A DNA stretch of 64,000 bases from Dyella lipolytica (lineage in GTDB: Bacteria; Pseudomonadota; Gammaproteobacteria; Xanthomonadales; Rhodanobacteraceae). Below the pieces are notes generated by a model. The model saw nothing but the letters and a program-made list of their open reading frames with translations, was not told where the DNA came from and ran no database searches. Shown piece by piece: positions 17,408-25,461 of the stretch. The DNA lies in NCBI RefSeq assembly GCF_030160075.1, contig NZ_BSNQ01000009.1, positions 988,295 to 1,052,294 on the forward strand, read 5' to 3'. Every line of letters begins with the position of its first letter. Position 1 is the first letter of the stretch. The position numbers and the translations under genes are program-made.

Positions 17408-17436
17408 CTAAACATGTCAGCTAATGTCATGTATTT
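17408..17436. promoter_or_regulatory. Conserved upstream element, copy 2
   Basis: CTAAAcATGTC-N5-ATGTCATGTATTT, the counterpart of 11599-11627 (24/29 identical), about 40-70 bases before the start of paralogue 2. The spacing from the ATG is the same to within about one base, which favours a functional promoter/operator over chance. Confidence 0.55.
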
Positions 17437-17590
17437 CGGTCTGACTTTGGTATGGCTTCGCACGCTTAAATTGGCTCTTGCGAATCGCCGACACCCCTGA
17501 GCTGAATGTGCGCTGGGCGGCGTGACGACATAGCATGTGATACAGCCGCGACCGTAGTTCCCTTCGACGATCGGAATAGGAGCGTTGCAA

Positions 17591-18406
17591 ATGCGCATCA
17601 GTGTGCTGGGCCGCGTTGTATTTGCCATAGCGTTTATCGGGCTAGGCATCCTTAGTCTGTTTTCGGGCGATTTCGCCTCGGTGTGGCAGCCTGTTCCGCC
17701 AGGTATTCCCGGGCGCGCATTTCTTGCCGTCGTTTCGGGGGCCGTCATGCTTATCGCCGGCCTCGGCCTGCTTAGCAGACGCACCGTGGTGCCAGCGTCG
17801 CTGGCGCTGACGATCTATACGCTTGTCTGGCTGCTGGCTCTGCATGTTCCGCGCATCGTGGCCGCGCCGACGCAGGAAATCACCTGGGGCGGTGCTGCCG
17901 AAATCCTTACATTGGTTGCAGCGAGCTGGATGCTTTATGCATCCGCGGCGACGCCCGCAAGCCGTTTCTACTTCGCTCCGCTCGCCGGCGCGAAAGCGGT
18001 GCACATCGCACGATTTTTGTTTGCCGTCGCGTTGCCGCTACTCGGCCTGGAACACCTTCTCTATCTGCAACCCACTGCAGACATGGTGCCGGCATGGTTG
18101 CCCGATCGTCTTGGCTGGGCCTATGTGACCGGCCTGGCGCACATCGCTGCCGGCGTCGCGATCCTTTTTGCTGTTCTGCCGCGCCTGGCCGCCACACTGG
18201 AGACAGTGATGACGGGCATCTTTACGTTATTCGTATGGATTCCCACCGTAATGGCTACGCCGGCACAACGATTCGTTTGGACCGGCCTGCTGATTTCGAC
18301 GGTCATTACCGCCGCAGCGTGGATCGTCACCGAGTCGTATCGCAGCGCGCCGTGGTTTTCGTTTAGCCGATCGCGAAATCAGCTGACCGATTTGGCAACA
18401 CGCTAA
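17591..18406 (+). CDS. Multi-pass membrane protein (DoxX-like)
   Basis: 271 residues with about eight hydrophobic segments forming two similar halves (GRVVFAIAFIGLGILSL near the start, ARFLFAVALPLLGLEHLLYL in the middle). This layout recalls DoxX/DoxD-type small membrane proteins duplicated in tandem, but the assignment is by general character only. The ATG at 17591 has AGGAG 8 bases upstream; a TTG six bases earlier is in frame. It stands alone between the divergent DUF1579-like gene and a convergent membrane-protein gene. No catalytic motif was recognised. Confidence 0.7.
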   Translation: MRISVLGRVVFAIAFIGLGILSLFSGDFASVWQPVPPGIPGRAFLAVVSGAVMLIAGLGLLSRRTVVPASLALTIYTLVWLLALHVPRIVAAPTQEITWGGAAEILTLVAASWMLYASAATPASRFYFAPLAGAKAVHIARFLFAVALPLLGLEHLLYLQPTADMVPAWLPDRLGWAYVTGLAHIAAGVAILFAVLPRLAATLETVMTGIFTLFVWIPTVMATPAQRFVWTGLLISTVITAAAWIVTESYRSAPWFSFSRSRNQLTDLATR

Positions 18407-18488
18407 GCGGATAAAAGCAGAGGGCCGCCCATTTGGATGTCTACCGTAAAGCCGCTTCCGTAACAGCGGCAACGAATGACCCGACTGA

Positions 18489-19178
18489 TCAATCGGCGGC
18501 ATGTTTTGGTTTGCGAATACCCAATATGACGAGCCACAAGCAGATGCCGATTTCCCCAAGGGATGCGGGCAGCATGACCAAGCTCGGTACAGTGTGGCCT
18601 GGAAAGAGCATGCGTCCGAAATAGTCAATCAAGTAACTGAAGCATCCCAGCATCAGTAACACACCGAGAAGTTTGGGAAGAAAGCCGGACTTGAATACGA
18701 GATAGCCGAACGGAAGTAGCCACAGCCCCCAGAAGATCTCGGAAATAAAAACCCGATTGTCGTACGCATCCATCGACAACATGACTCTTGCACGCAACTG
18801 ATCGGACGTGAACAACTTCTGGTATTTATCACCGTCGATGAGCGACAGAACATCAAGCTGATTAGCTATAGCAACAAAGTAAATGGGTACACAGGCGACA
18901 GCTAACGCCACCATCAGCACAGCTGCATTTTTGTCCACTGGGCTGAGCAGTTTGTATAGCGCCAAGGGTAAAATAAGGAAAGCAACATAGCCTAGCGCGC
19001 CTGCCGCGATGCCAAGGCGGAATAACGGCTCAAGTGTCACGATGTTGGCGACTACCAGCGTTGCATCACCATGAGCGCTGATGCGCGACGGAACGTAGAT
19101 GAGACTGAATATGCCGGTTATTACGGTAACCAAATACAACAAGCCAGCCAGTCTCGCCGTCTTCTTGTTCGTATCCAT
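18489..19178 (-). CDS. DUF4386 membrane protein
   Basis: 229 residues, about six transmembrane helices. The opening K-TARLAGLLYLVTVITGIFSLIYVPS is typical of DUF4386 proteins, as are LDVLSLIDG in the middle and the PFGYLVFKSGFLPKLLGVLLM segment. These are integral membrane proteins of unknown function, common in soil bacteria. Its codon use is somewhat more AT-rich than its neighbours', which could mean later acquisition. A small hairpin at 18451-18470 (GCCGCT/AGCGGC) lies between the two convergent membrane-protein genes. Confidence 0.82.
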   Translation of the reverse strand: MDTNKKTARLAGLLYLVTVITGIFSLIYVPSRISAHGDATLVVANIVTLEPLFRLGIAAGALGYVAFLILPLALYKLLSPVDKNAAVLMVALAVACVPIYFVAIANQLDVLSLIDGDKYQKLFTSDQLRARVMLSMDAYDNRVFISEIFWGLWLLPFGYLVFKSGFLPKLLGVLLMLGCFSYLIDYFGRMLFPGHTVPSLVMLPASLGEIGICLWLVILGIRKPKHAAD

Positions 19179-19320
19179 ATTCTCGTACCCCTTACGTTCT
19201 GACGCACGAAAGACACGATCCTAATTTACGAATTACTAGCGGCACGCGCGGAGCTATCAGATATTGCGTAACCCTACGACGGTAGCGGCGTCCGTGGTTC
19301 TTGAGCTTACCGGCTAGCGA

Positions 19321-20196
19321 TTAATCGCGCTTCTGTCCGATCTCTTCCAGTTCGTCGAGAACGTCTTGCGTGAGCACTAGATCGGCTGCCGCCAGATTTT
19401 CCTTCAGATGTCCGAGTGACGACGTGCCCGGGATGAGCAGCATGTTGGGTGCGCGTGCGAGCAACCAGGCAAGTGCAACCTGCATCGGCGTCGCGCCGAG
19501 TCGTTTGGCGACGGACGACAAGGTCTCGGACTGGAGCGGCGTAAAGCCGCCAAGCGGAAAGAAGGGAACATAGGCGATGCCCTTCTGGCTAAGCTCATCG
19601 ATGAACGCGTCGTCATGGCGATGCACGAGGTTGTAGTGATTCTGCACACAAACCACCGCGGCGATGCGCTGCGCCTGCGCAACTTGCGCAGAGGTCACGT
19701 TGCTCAGGCCAAGGTGCCGTATCAGCCCTTGCTGCTGCAGCTCCGCCAATGCCGTGAACTGCTCCTCGATCGATCCGTCACTGGGCTCGTGAACATTTCC
19801 CATAACACGCAGGTTTACGACGTCCAGCACATCGAGACCAAGGTTGCGGAGATTGTCATGGACGGCACGTGTCAGCTCGGCAGGGCTCTGCGCCGCATTC
19901 CATGACGCGTCTGCGCCGCGCGTCGCGCCAACCTTGGTCACGATCACCAGGTTCTGCGCATAGGGATGCAGTGCTTCACGGATCAGCTGGTTGGTGACGT
20001 GCGGCCCGTAGAAGTCGCTGGTATCGATGTGATCCACGCCGGACGCTACCGCCTCGCGAAGCACCGCAAGCGCGGCACCGCGGTCCTTCGGTGGCCCGAA
20101 CACGCCAGGACCCGCCAACTGCATGGCGCCGTAGCCCAGTCGGGTCACCTTGCGGTCACCCAGGGAAAAAGCCCCCGATTTCTTAAGTTTGGTCAT
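19321..20196 (-). CDS. Aldo/keto reductase
   Basis: 291 residues, starting at the ATG at 20196 (MTKLKKSG), which has GGAGG a few bases upstream. The TIM-barrel AKR features are RLGYGAMQLAGPG near the N-terminus, the catalytic Asp and Tyr in HIDTSDFYGP and the catalytic Lys in IVTKVG. The cofactor-binding C-terminal region has LLIPGTSSLGHLKENLAAADL. It should reduce aldehydes or ketones with NADPH; the group includes pyridoxal reductase-like and YajO-like enzymes. It is divergent from a LysR gene 110 bases away, a common arrangement for a regulator and its target. Confidence 0.92.
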   Translation of the reverse strand: MTKLKKSGAFSLGDRKVTRLGYGAMQLAGPGVFGPPKDRGAALAVLREAVASGVDHIDTSDFYGPHVTNQLIREALHPYAQNLVIVTKVGATRGADASWNAAQSPAELTRAVHDNLRNLGLDVLDVVNLRVMGNVHEPSDGSIEEQFTALAELQQQGLIRHLGLSNVTSAQVAQAQRIAAVVCVQNHYNLVHRHDDAFIDELSQKGIAYVPFFPLGGFTPLQSETLSSVAKRLGATPMQVALAWLLARAPNMLLIPGTSSLGHLKENLAAADLVLTQDVLDELEEIGQKRD

Positions 20197-20306
20197 ATGG
20201 CCTCCAGGAAAGTGCGATCGAAATGTGGGTAGGGTGCAACTATAGGCACTGATCAGCCGCGCGATAATCCGATGTAATCGGCACAGGTTGTGCGGAGTAT
20301 CGAACA

Positions 20307-21203
20307 ATGGCGACAGATCTCCAGGACCTCTTTGCATTTCTGACCGTGGTGCAAGCGGGAGGCTTCCGTGAAGGAGCCCGAGCCAGCGGCAGCTCCGCCT
20401 CAAGCCTAAGCGAGGCCGTGCGGCGACTGGAAAAGCGCCTTGGCGTCCGGCTACTTAACCGCACCACCCGCAGTGTCTTGCCGACGGAGGCCGGCGCTCG
20501 CCTGGCCGAACGACTCGTGCCCGCGCTCGGTGAAGTGGAAGCTGCGGTGGACGTCGTCAACAGTTTCCGGGACCGACCGACGGGAACGCTCCGACTCAAC
20601 GTGCCAGCCAGCGTCGCCCGCATCGTTCTTCCTTCGATCGTCACGCCATTCCTCAAGACCTATCCCGAGATCAAGCTGGAAGTGATCGTGGAGGATAGCT
20701 TCGTCGACATGCTCGCGGCGGGTTGCGACGCCGGCATCCGCTACGACGAACGGCTTGAGCAGGACATGATCGCCGTACCCATCGGCCCGCGCTTTCAGCG
20801 CTTCGCGACCGCTGCGTCACCGGACTACCTCAACGCCAGAGGTCGACCCGAACACCCGCGCGACCTGCTCGATCATGCCTGTCTACGCGGACAGTTTGCT
20901 GGCGGCGTCATTCCCACTTGGGAGTTTGAACGTGACGGAGAGATCGTACGGGTTGATCCCAGCGGTCCGTTGATGGTTCGCCTAGGCGCTGCAGTGGACC
21001 TGGCCGTTGAAGCGGCCGTGGGTGGCCTGGGTGTGATCCATCTCTTCGAGGATTGGTTGCGCCCCTACTTCGACCGTGGCGCGCTCGAACCCGTGCTGGA
21101 GCCTTGGTGGCAGACGTTCACCGGTCCATTTCTCTACTACCCGGGACGCCGTCATCTGCCTGCGCCGCTGCGCGTGTTTATCGATTTCATCAGGTCACGG
21201 TGA
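20307..21203 (+). CDS. LysR-family transcriptional regulator
   Basis: 298 residues. The N-terminal winged HTH (FAFLTVVQAGGFREGARASGSSASSLSEAVRRLEKRLGVRLLNRTTRSV, about residues 8-58) is followed by a periplasmic-binding-like effector domain. It belongs to the group whose second half contains AGCDAGIRYDERLEQDMIAVPIGP. The divergent aldo/keto reductase is its probable target, with the 110-base gap holding the shared control region. No clear T-N11-A box was resolved in the gap. Confidence 0.92.
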   Translation: MATDLQDLFAFLTVVQAGGFREGARASGSSASSLSEAVRRLEKRLGVRLLNRTTRSVLPTEAGARLAERLVPALGEVEAAVDVVNSFRDRPTGTLRLNVPASVARIVLPSIVTPFLKTYPEIKLEVIVEDSFVDMLAAGCDAGIRYDERLEQDMIAVPIGPRFQRFATAASPDYLNARGRPEHPRDLLDHACLRGQFAGGVIPTWEFERDGEIVRVDPSGPLMVRLGAAVDLAVEAAVGGLGVIHLFEDWLRPYFDRGALEPVLEPWWQTFTGPFLYYPGRRHLPAPLRVFIDFIRSR

Positions 21204-21208
21204 TCGCA

Positions 21209-21398
21209 AGCCGATACGCTCACTGATTCCGCGAAACCCAGCCTAGCCCCAGCCTCTTCTGCAGCGACACGAAATCCTTCAGCAGGTCGGCCCGCCCTTC
21301 GACGAGATTCTGTTGCGCGGTAAATTGCACGCGTTGCGTGTCCAGCAGATCGATCATCGAAGACGTACCTGCTTCGTAACGCTGGCGCATCGGCGTCG
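21209..21398. repeat. 190-bp direct repeat, copy A (remnant of efflux OMF gene 3' end)
   Basis: Aligns without gaps to 22356-22545, with only about six to seven mismatches in 190 bases. Translated on the minus strand it gives the last ~58 residues of the outer-membrane factor encoded at 22367-23869 (RQRYEAG-SSMIDLLDTQRVQF and on to the stop). It is detached from the rest of the gene, so it is a non-functional duplicate. The two copies bracket the 957-bp segment carrying the TfpX/TfpZ-like gene. Confidence 0.9.
21220..21398 (-). pseudogene. Truncated outer-membrane efflux protein fragment
   Basis: The reading frame of copy A of the repeat encodes only the C-terminal ~58 residues of a NodT/OprM-type protein and ends in LGLGWVSRNQ, against LGLGWVPRTQ in the intact gene. 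Upstream the frame continues into unrelated sequence with no signal peptide or start signals. Its few differences from the intact gene suggest a fairly recent duplication or the slow decay of a former full-length copy. Confidence 0.8.
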
Positions 21399-21525
21399 AT
21401 GCATCATCTTGTCGATCCGGCGGCCGCTCGGGCCAAAGCTTTCCAGTGGTGTGCATCGTTCTAGGAAAGTCGTGATTGGGTATCGTATATTTTGTGGAGG
21501 TCAATACCCGTTCCCATCTCGAGCC

Positions 21526-22272
21526 ATGAATCGCTGGAAAGCCGCCACCATCCATCTGTTGATCAGCGTCTTACTAGCCGCACTGATAGGTGCGTTGCTC
21601 TACTTCGTCTGGTTTCCCTCACCGTACTCTTCCGCCGCCGGGGCCAATGGACTGATCCTGCTGCTGATGGGGGTCGATGTCTGCATTGGTCCGCTACTCA
21701 CGCTTCTGGTAGTCAATCGCGATAAGGCAGCCAAATTGTTGCGGCTGGACCTTACTGTCATCGGCGTATTGCAGGCCATCGCTTTCGGCTACGGCCTACA
21801 TGTCATCATCAGCGCACGACCGGTGTTCATCGTTGCCGAAGTGGATCGGCTGGTGATGGTGTCAGCCAATCAACTTAGCGATGACGACCTGGCCAAAGGC
21901 GAGCGAACGGAATTTCGCAAGCGTTCGTGGACCGGACCGGTATTGGTGGGCGCGCTTCCGCCCAAGGATGGTGGGTCTAGAAATTTTGCGCTAAAGGTCA
22001 TGGAGAGCGGCAAGGATATCGACCAGCTGCCCCAGTATTATTTGCCTTACGACCAAGTGATAGACGCCGTGATGAGGCGCGCTATGCCATTGGCGTCGCT
22101 CAAGAACGCAACAGATTCGCAACGGGCTTACCTCAATCGCCTGCAGGCGGCAGCACCTTCCCAGACACTGGAGGTGCTACCTCTCCAACGCGGCGACCAT
22201 AGCTACTCGGCGATTATTTCATCCGCAAGCAAGCGCCCGATCGCCGTACTACCCATCGATCCCTGGGGATGA
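21526..22272 (+). CDS. TfpX/TfpZ-like type IV pilin accessory protein
   Basis: 248 residues. An N-terminal membrane region of about three helices (WKAATIHLLISVLLAALIGALLYFVWFPSPY, then LLLMGVDVCIGPLLTLLVV, then VIGVLQAIAFGYGLHVI) is followed by a soluble domain. The WFP-P segment and the GVDVCIGPLLTL-V motif are typical of the TfpX/TfpZ family, which assists assembly of particular type IV pilin alleles. Such genes normally sit next to a pilin gene; this one is alone, between 190-bp direct repeats. The start at 21526 lacks a strong ribosome-binding site (TGGAGG is 26 bases upstream). Its function in pilus assembly here is inference. Confidence 0.82.
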   Translation: MNRWKAATIHLLISVLLAALIGALLYFVWFPSPYSSAAGANGLILLLMGVDVCIGPLLTLLVVNRDKAAKLLRLDLTVIGVLQAIAFGYGLHVIISARPVFIVAEVDRLVMVSANQLSDDDLAKGERTEFRKRSWTGPVLVGALPPKDGGSRNFALKVMESGKDIDQLPQYYLPYDQVIDAVMRRAMPLASLKNATDSQRAYLNRLQAAAPSQTLEVLPLQRGDHSYSAIISSASKRPIAVLPIDPWG

Positions 22273-22355
22273 GGCATGGCGCGACCAGCGAGCTGATCGA
22301 TAGCTGCCGGGTTCTACCGTAGGCAGCCATCGCGTGTGGATGAGTACCAATCCAT

Positions 22356-22545
22356 AGCCGATACGCTCACTGAGTCCGCGGAACCCAGCCTAGCCCCAGG
22401 CTCTTCTGCAGCGACACGAAATCCTTCAGCAGGTCGGCCTGCCCTTCGACGAGATTCTGTTGCGCGGTAAATTGCACGCGTTGCGTGTCCAGCAGATCGA
22501 TCATCGAAGACGCACCTGCTTCGTAACGCTGGCGCATCAGCGTCG
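22356..22545. repeat. 190-bp direct repeat, copy B (intact OMF gene 3' end)
   Basis: Counterpart of 21209-21398 in the same orientation, about 96% identical. It covers the last ~60 codons and the stop of the intact outer-membrane factor gene plus 11 bases beyond. The matching boundaries start 11 bases after the stop codon and end inside the coding sequence. Confidence 0.9.
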
Positions 22546-23869
22546 CGGAACGATCGGCGGATGCGTCGATCTGCTGCAATCGCGCGACGCTATCGCGCTG
22601 ATGACCGTAGCGGGACAGCGCAGTATTGGCATCTTGCAAAGCGGCGAGCACGGTCTGCGAATAGCGGGCGATCGCCTCGTCTCGGCTCGCCTCGGCCTGA
22701 CGGATGCTGCCGCGCGTGCGCCCGAAATCGAGTACATCCCATTGCAGGTAAGGCACGCCCAACCAAGTGAGCGCGCTTTTCCGCGTCAGATGTCCGGGGT
22801 CGGCGGCGTTGGAGCCGATGAAACCCAGCATCGTCACCTTGGGAAACAGGTCGGCGGTGTGTTCGCCGATCTGCGCATTGCTCGAGGCAAGCCGCCGTTC
22901 GGCAGCGCGGATATCCGGCCGCTGCTGCAGCATCGTCGCCGGATCGTCGATGGGCACCGTCGTCGGTAACGCGGGCAAAGGCGTGGGTGCCGACAGTTCG
23001 CGATCCAATGCACCGGGAGCCTGGCCGGTGAGCATGGCAAGCTGGTCCAGCGATTCGGTGACCTGCTCGTCGAGCGGAATCAGTGTGGCGCGAGTGTTTT
23101 CGACTTGCGTGCTCTGTCGTTCGACATCCGCATCGGTGCCGACACCGCGTGCGCGGCGCTGCTGGATCAGCGTGAGTGTCTGCTGTTCGAGTTCGGCTGA
23201 TTGGTTGGCCAACGCGAGACGCTGCTGCTGATCGCGCAGACCGATGTACGCCTGGGCTACTTCAGCGGCCAGCGATACCTGAGTATCGGCGAGATCTGCA
23301 TCGACCGCTTCGGCCTGCGCGGATGCCGCCTCGACGGCGCGGCGCGTTCCGCCGAACAAGTCGATTTCCCAAGAGGCGTCGAAGCCCGCGGTATACAGCT
23401 GCAGCGGACCGCGCCCTTGCGAAGCGTTCGCAGTCTGGCCTGTCGACGCAGCGTTGCCGCTCGTTTGCTGTGATGTCTGCAGACTGGACAAGTCCGGCTT
23501 ACGCATACGCAGCGCTGCCGCATCGGCCGAGACCTTCGGCAGAGCTTCAGCTCGCTGCTGTTGCAGCTGCGCACGCGATTCGCGCAAGCGCGCCTGCGCC
23601 GCCTGCAGGTCCTGGTTATGCGCCAGCGCCGCATCGATCAGCGCATCCAGCTGCGGATCGCCCAACGTGCTCCACCATCTGCTCGGCGCATGCGTCGATG
23701 CGGTGCCGGCGGCCGGCGCACGCACGAAAGCATTCGCATGCACGGCGTTATTTGCCACCTCCGGCGCGCCACGATAATCGGGTCCCACGGTACAACCCGA
23801 CAGTGCCGCGATCGAGGCGATCAACGCGACCCGCAGGACACGCGAGGAGCATGACTCGTACGTAGACAT
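22367..23869 (-). CDS. Outer-membrane efflux lipoprotein (NodT/OprM family)
   Basis: 500 residues, starting at the ATG at 23869 (MSTYESCSSR). The lipobox is LSGC followed by TVGPDYRG, the family-typical N-terminus of OprM/NodT channel proteins. Two repeats of the outer-membrane efflux domain follow (ALAHNQDLQAAQARLRESRAQ and LPALPTTVPIDDPATMLQQRPDIRAAERRLASSNAQIG). It forms the trimeric exit duct of a tripartite pump, anchored by a lipid on its N-terminal Cys. It is the third gene of an EmrA-EmrB-OMF operon, 11 bases behind the MFS gene. A duplicate of its 3' end is found 1.1 kb downstream. Confidence 0.94.
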   Translation of the reverse strand: MSTYESCSSRVLRVALIASIAALSGCTVGPDYRGAPEVANNAVHANAFVRAPAAGTASTHAPSRWWSTLGDPQLDALIDAALAHNQDLQAAQARLRESRAQLQQQRAEALPKVSADAAALRMRKPDLSSLQTSQQTSGNAASTGQTANASQGRGPLQLYTAGFDASWEIDLFGGTRRAVEAASAQAEAVDADLADTQVSLAAEVAQAYIGLRDQQQRLALANQSAELEQQTLTLIQQRRARGVGTDADVERQSTQVENTRATLIPLDEQVTESLDQLAMLTGQAPGALDRELSAPTPLPALPTTVPIDDPATMLQQRPDIRAAERRLASSNAQIGEHTADLFPKVTMLGFIGSNAADPGHLTRKSALTWLGVPYLQWDVLDFGRTRGSIRQAEASRDEAIARYSQTVLAALQDANTALSRYGHQRDSVARLQQIDASADRSATLMRQRYEAGASSMIDLLDTQRVQFTAQQNLVEGQADLLKDFVSLQKSLGLGWVPRTQ

Positions 23870-23880
23870 AACGAACATCC

Positions 23881-25461
23881 TTAATGGCCCTCGGCCGCCG
23901 GCGCGTGATAGCGCGGCGTCTTCAGCAGCAGCGCAAGCGGTATGCAGCACGCCAATGCAATGGCGAGTATGTAAAAGGTTTCCGAAAAGGTGATCACCAT
24001 GGCTTGCTGCTGGATCTGCGCGGCGAGCTGACCGAGCGCACGCATCTTCGAATACGCCATGTCACCGGTACGCGCGAACCAATTGGCCGCGTAGGCGGCG
24101 AGTCGGTCCTGGCCAAGCAGCGAATTGGCAGTCAGCGACTCGCGAATCGACGCCACATGAAATGTATTGCGCCGGTCGATCACCGTACCGATGATCGCCA
24201 GGCCGATCGAGCCGCCGAGATTGCGCGCCATGTTGTAGACGCCGGCCGCGTCACCCGCTTCCTCGCGCGATACGGCTGCCATCGAGGCTTGATTCAACGG
24301 CATGAACACCAGCATCTGGCCTGAGCCGCGAATCAGCTGTGACCATAAGAAATCGTGACCGACGCTTTGCGCAGTCAGGTGAATATCCAACATACAGCTC
24401 ACGACGAAACACAGCAGACCGATGATGGCCAGTATTCGAAAATCGACCCTGCCAAGTAGTCGCGGCAGTATTGGCATGACCAGGAAGGCCGGCAGGCCGG
24501 ACATCAGCATGATCCAACCGGACTGTTCCGCGTTGTATCCCGCGATCAGGCCGAGAAATTGCGGTATCAAATAGATCACCGAATAGAACACGCCACCGAC
24601 GACCGTCACGATGATGATGACGCTGGCGTAACGCGGATTTCGCAGCAGGCTCAAGCGCATCACCGGCTTTTTGGCGGTGAATTGCGAGATCGCAATCAAC
24701 AGCATGCCTGCTAGCGATAGCAGGCTGAGCCAGACAATCATGTTGGATTCGAACCAGCGTTCGCGCTGCCCCTCTTCCAGCACGACCGTCAATGAGCTGA
24801 GGCCGGCCGAGAGGCCGACGATGCCCACCCAATCGGCCTGCTTCACTGCATCCCAATGCGGTCGATCCGATGGAAGACCGATCAACAACAACGCGATCAA
24901 CCCCATGCACACTGGCAGGTTGATGAAAAAGCACCAGCTCCAACTGATGTTTTCCGTGAGCCAGCCGCCCAGCACGGGACCGAGCAAGGGACCCAGCAGC
25001 ACGATCAAGCCAAAGATCGTCATGCCGACCGGCAACTGCGACATGGGCAAACGACTGCGAATGATGGTCTGGCCGGTTGGAATCATCGCTCCACCGGTCA
25101 GACCCTGACCGATGCGGCCGATCACCATCGCCGTCAACGTATGCGACACGCCGCACATCATCGAAAACAGAATGAACAGGATGGAACCGCCAAGCAAAAA
25201 ATTGCGCAGGCCGAAGACTCGCGTCAACCACGCGGCAAGTGGAATGATCACGATCTCCGACATCAGATAGCCGGTCGAAATCCAGGTGCCCTCGGTGCCG
25301 GTGGCACCGATTTCGCCCTGGATTTGTGGCAGTGCCGAATTGGTAATGGAGATGTCGAGCGTGGCCATCAGTGCGCCGAGCGCACCCGCCGCCACCGCGG
25401 TCCAGTCCGCTACGCTGGCACGTTCGGGATGGCTGGCCGGCAGGGCGGCCGTCTCAGCCAT
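23881..25461 (-). CDS. emrB: DHA2-family drug:proton antiporter (EmrB-like)
   Basis: 526 residues with 14 predicted transmembrane helices. The DHA2 hallmarks are ATLDISITNSALPQIQGEIG in helix 1 (motif D1), GRIGQGLTGGAMIP (motif C-like) and the P-G-P-GPVLGGWL segment. The N-terminal cytosolic stretch is short. It should export hydrophobic drugs or toxic metabolites with protons, together with the adjacent HlyD-type adaptor and the OMF. The start codon overlaps the end of the adaptor gene by 8 bp, indicating translational coupling. Confidence 0.94.
   Translation of the reverse strand: MAETAALPASHPERASVADWTAVAAGALGALMATLDISITNSALPQIQGEIGATGTEGTWISTGYLMSEIVIIPLAAWLTRVFGLRNFLLGGSILFILFSMMCGVSHTLTAMVIGRIGQGLTGGAMIPTGQTIIRSRLPMSQLPVGMTIFGLIVLLGPLLGPVLGGWLTENISWSWCFFINLPVCMGLIALLLIGLPSDRPHWDAVKQADWVGIVGLSAGLSSLTVVLEEGQRERWFESNMIVWLSLLSLAGMLLIAISQFTAKKPVMRLSLLRNPRYASVIIIVTVVGGVFYSVIYLIPQFLGLIAGYNAEQSGWIMLMSGLPAFLVMPILPRLLGRVDFRILAIIGLLCFVVSCMLDIHLTAQSVGHDFLWSQLIRGSGQMLVFMPLNQASMAAVSREEAGDAAGVYNMARNLGGSIGLAIIGTVIDRRNTFHVASIRESLTANSLLGQDRLAAYAANWFARTGDMAYSKMRALGQLAAQIQQQAMVITFSETFYILAIALACCIPLALLLKTPRYHAPAAEGH

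Noticed and set aside
21209-22545. Insertion sequence or transposon bounded by the 190-bp repeats
   Set aside because: There is no transposase, the repeats are direct rather than inverted, and they derive from the efflux gene.
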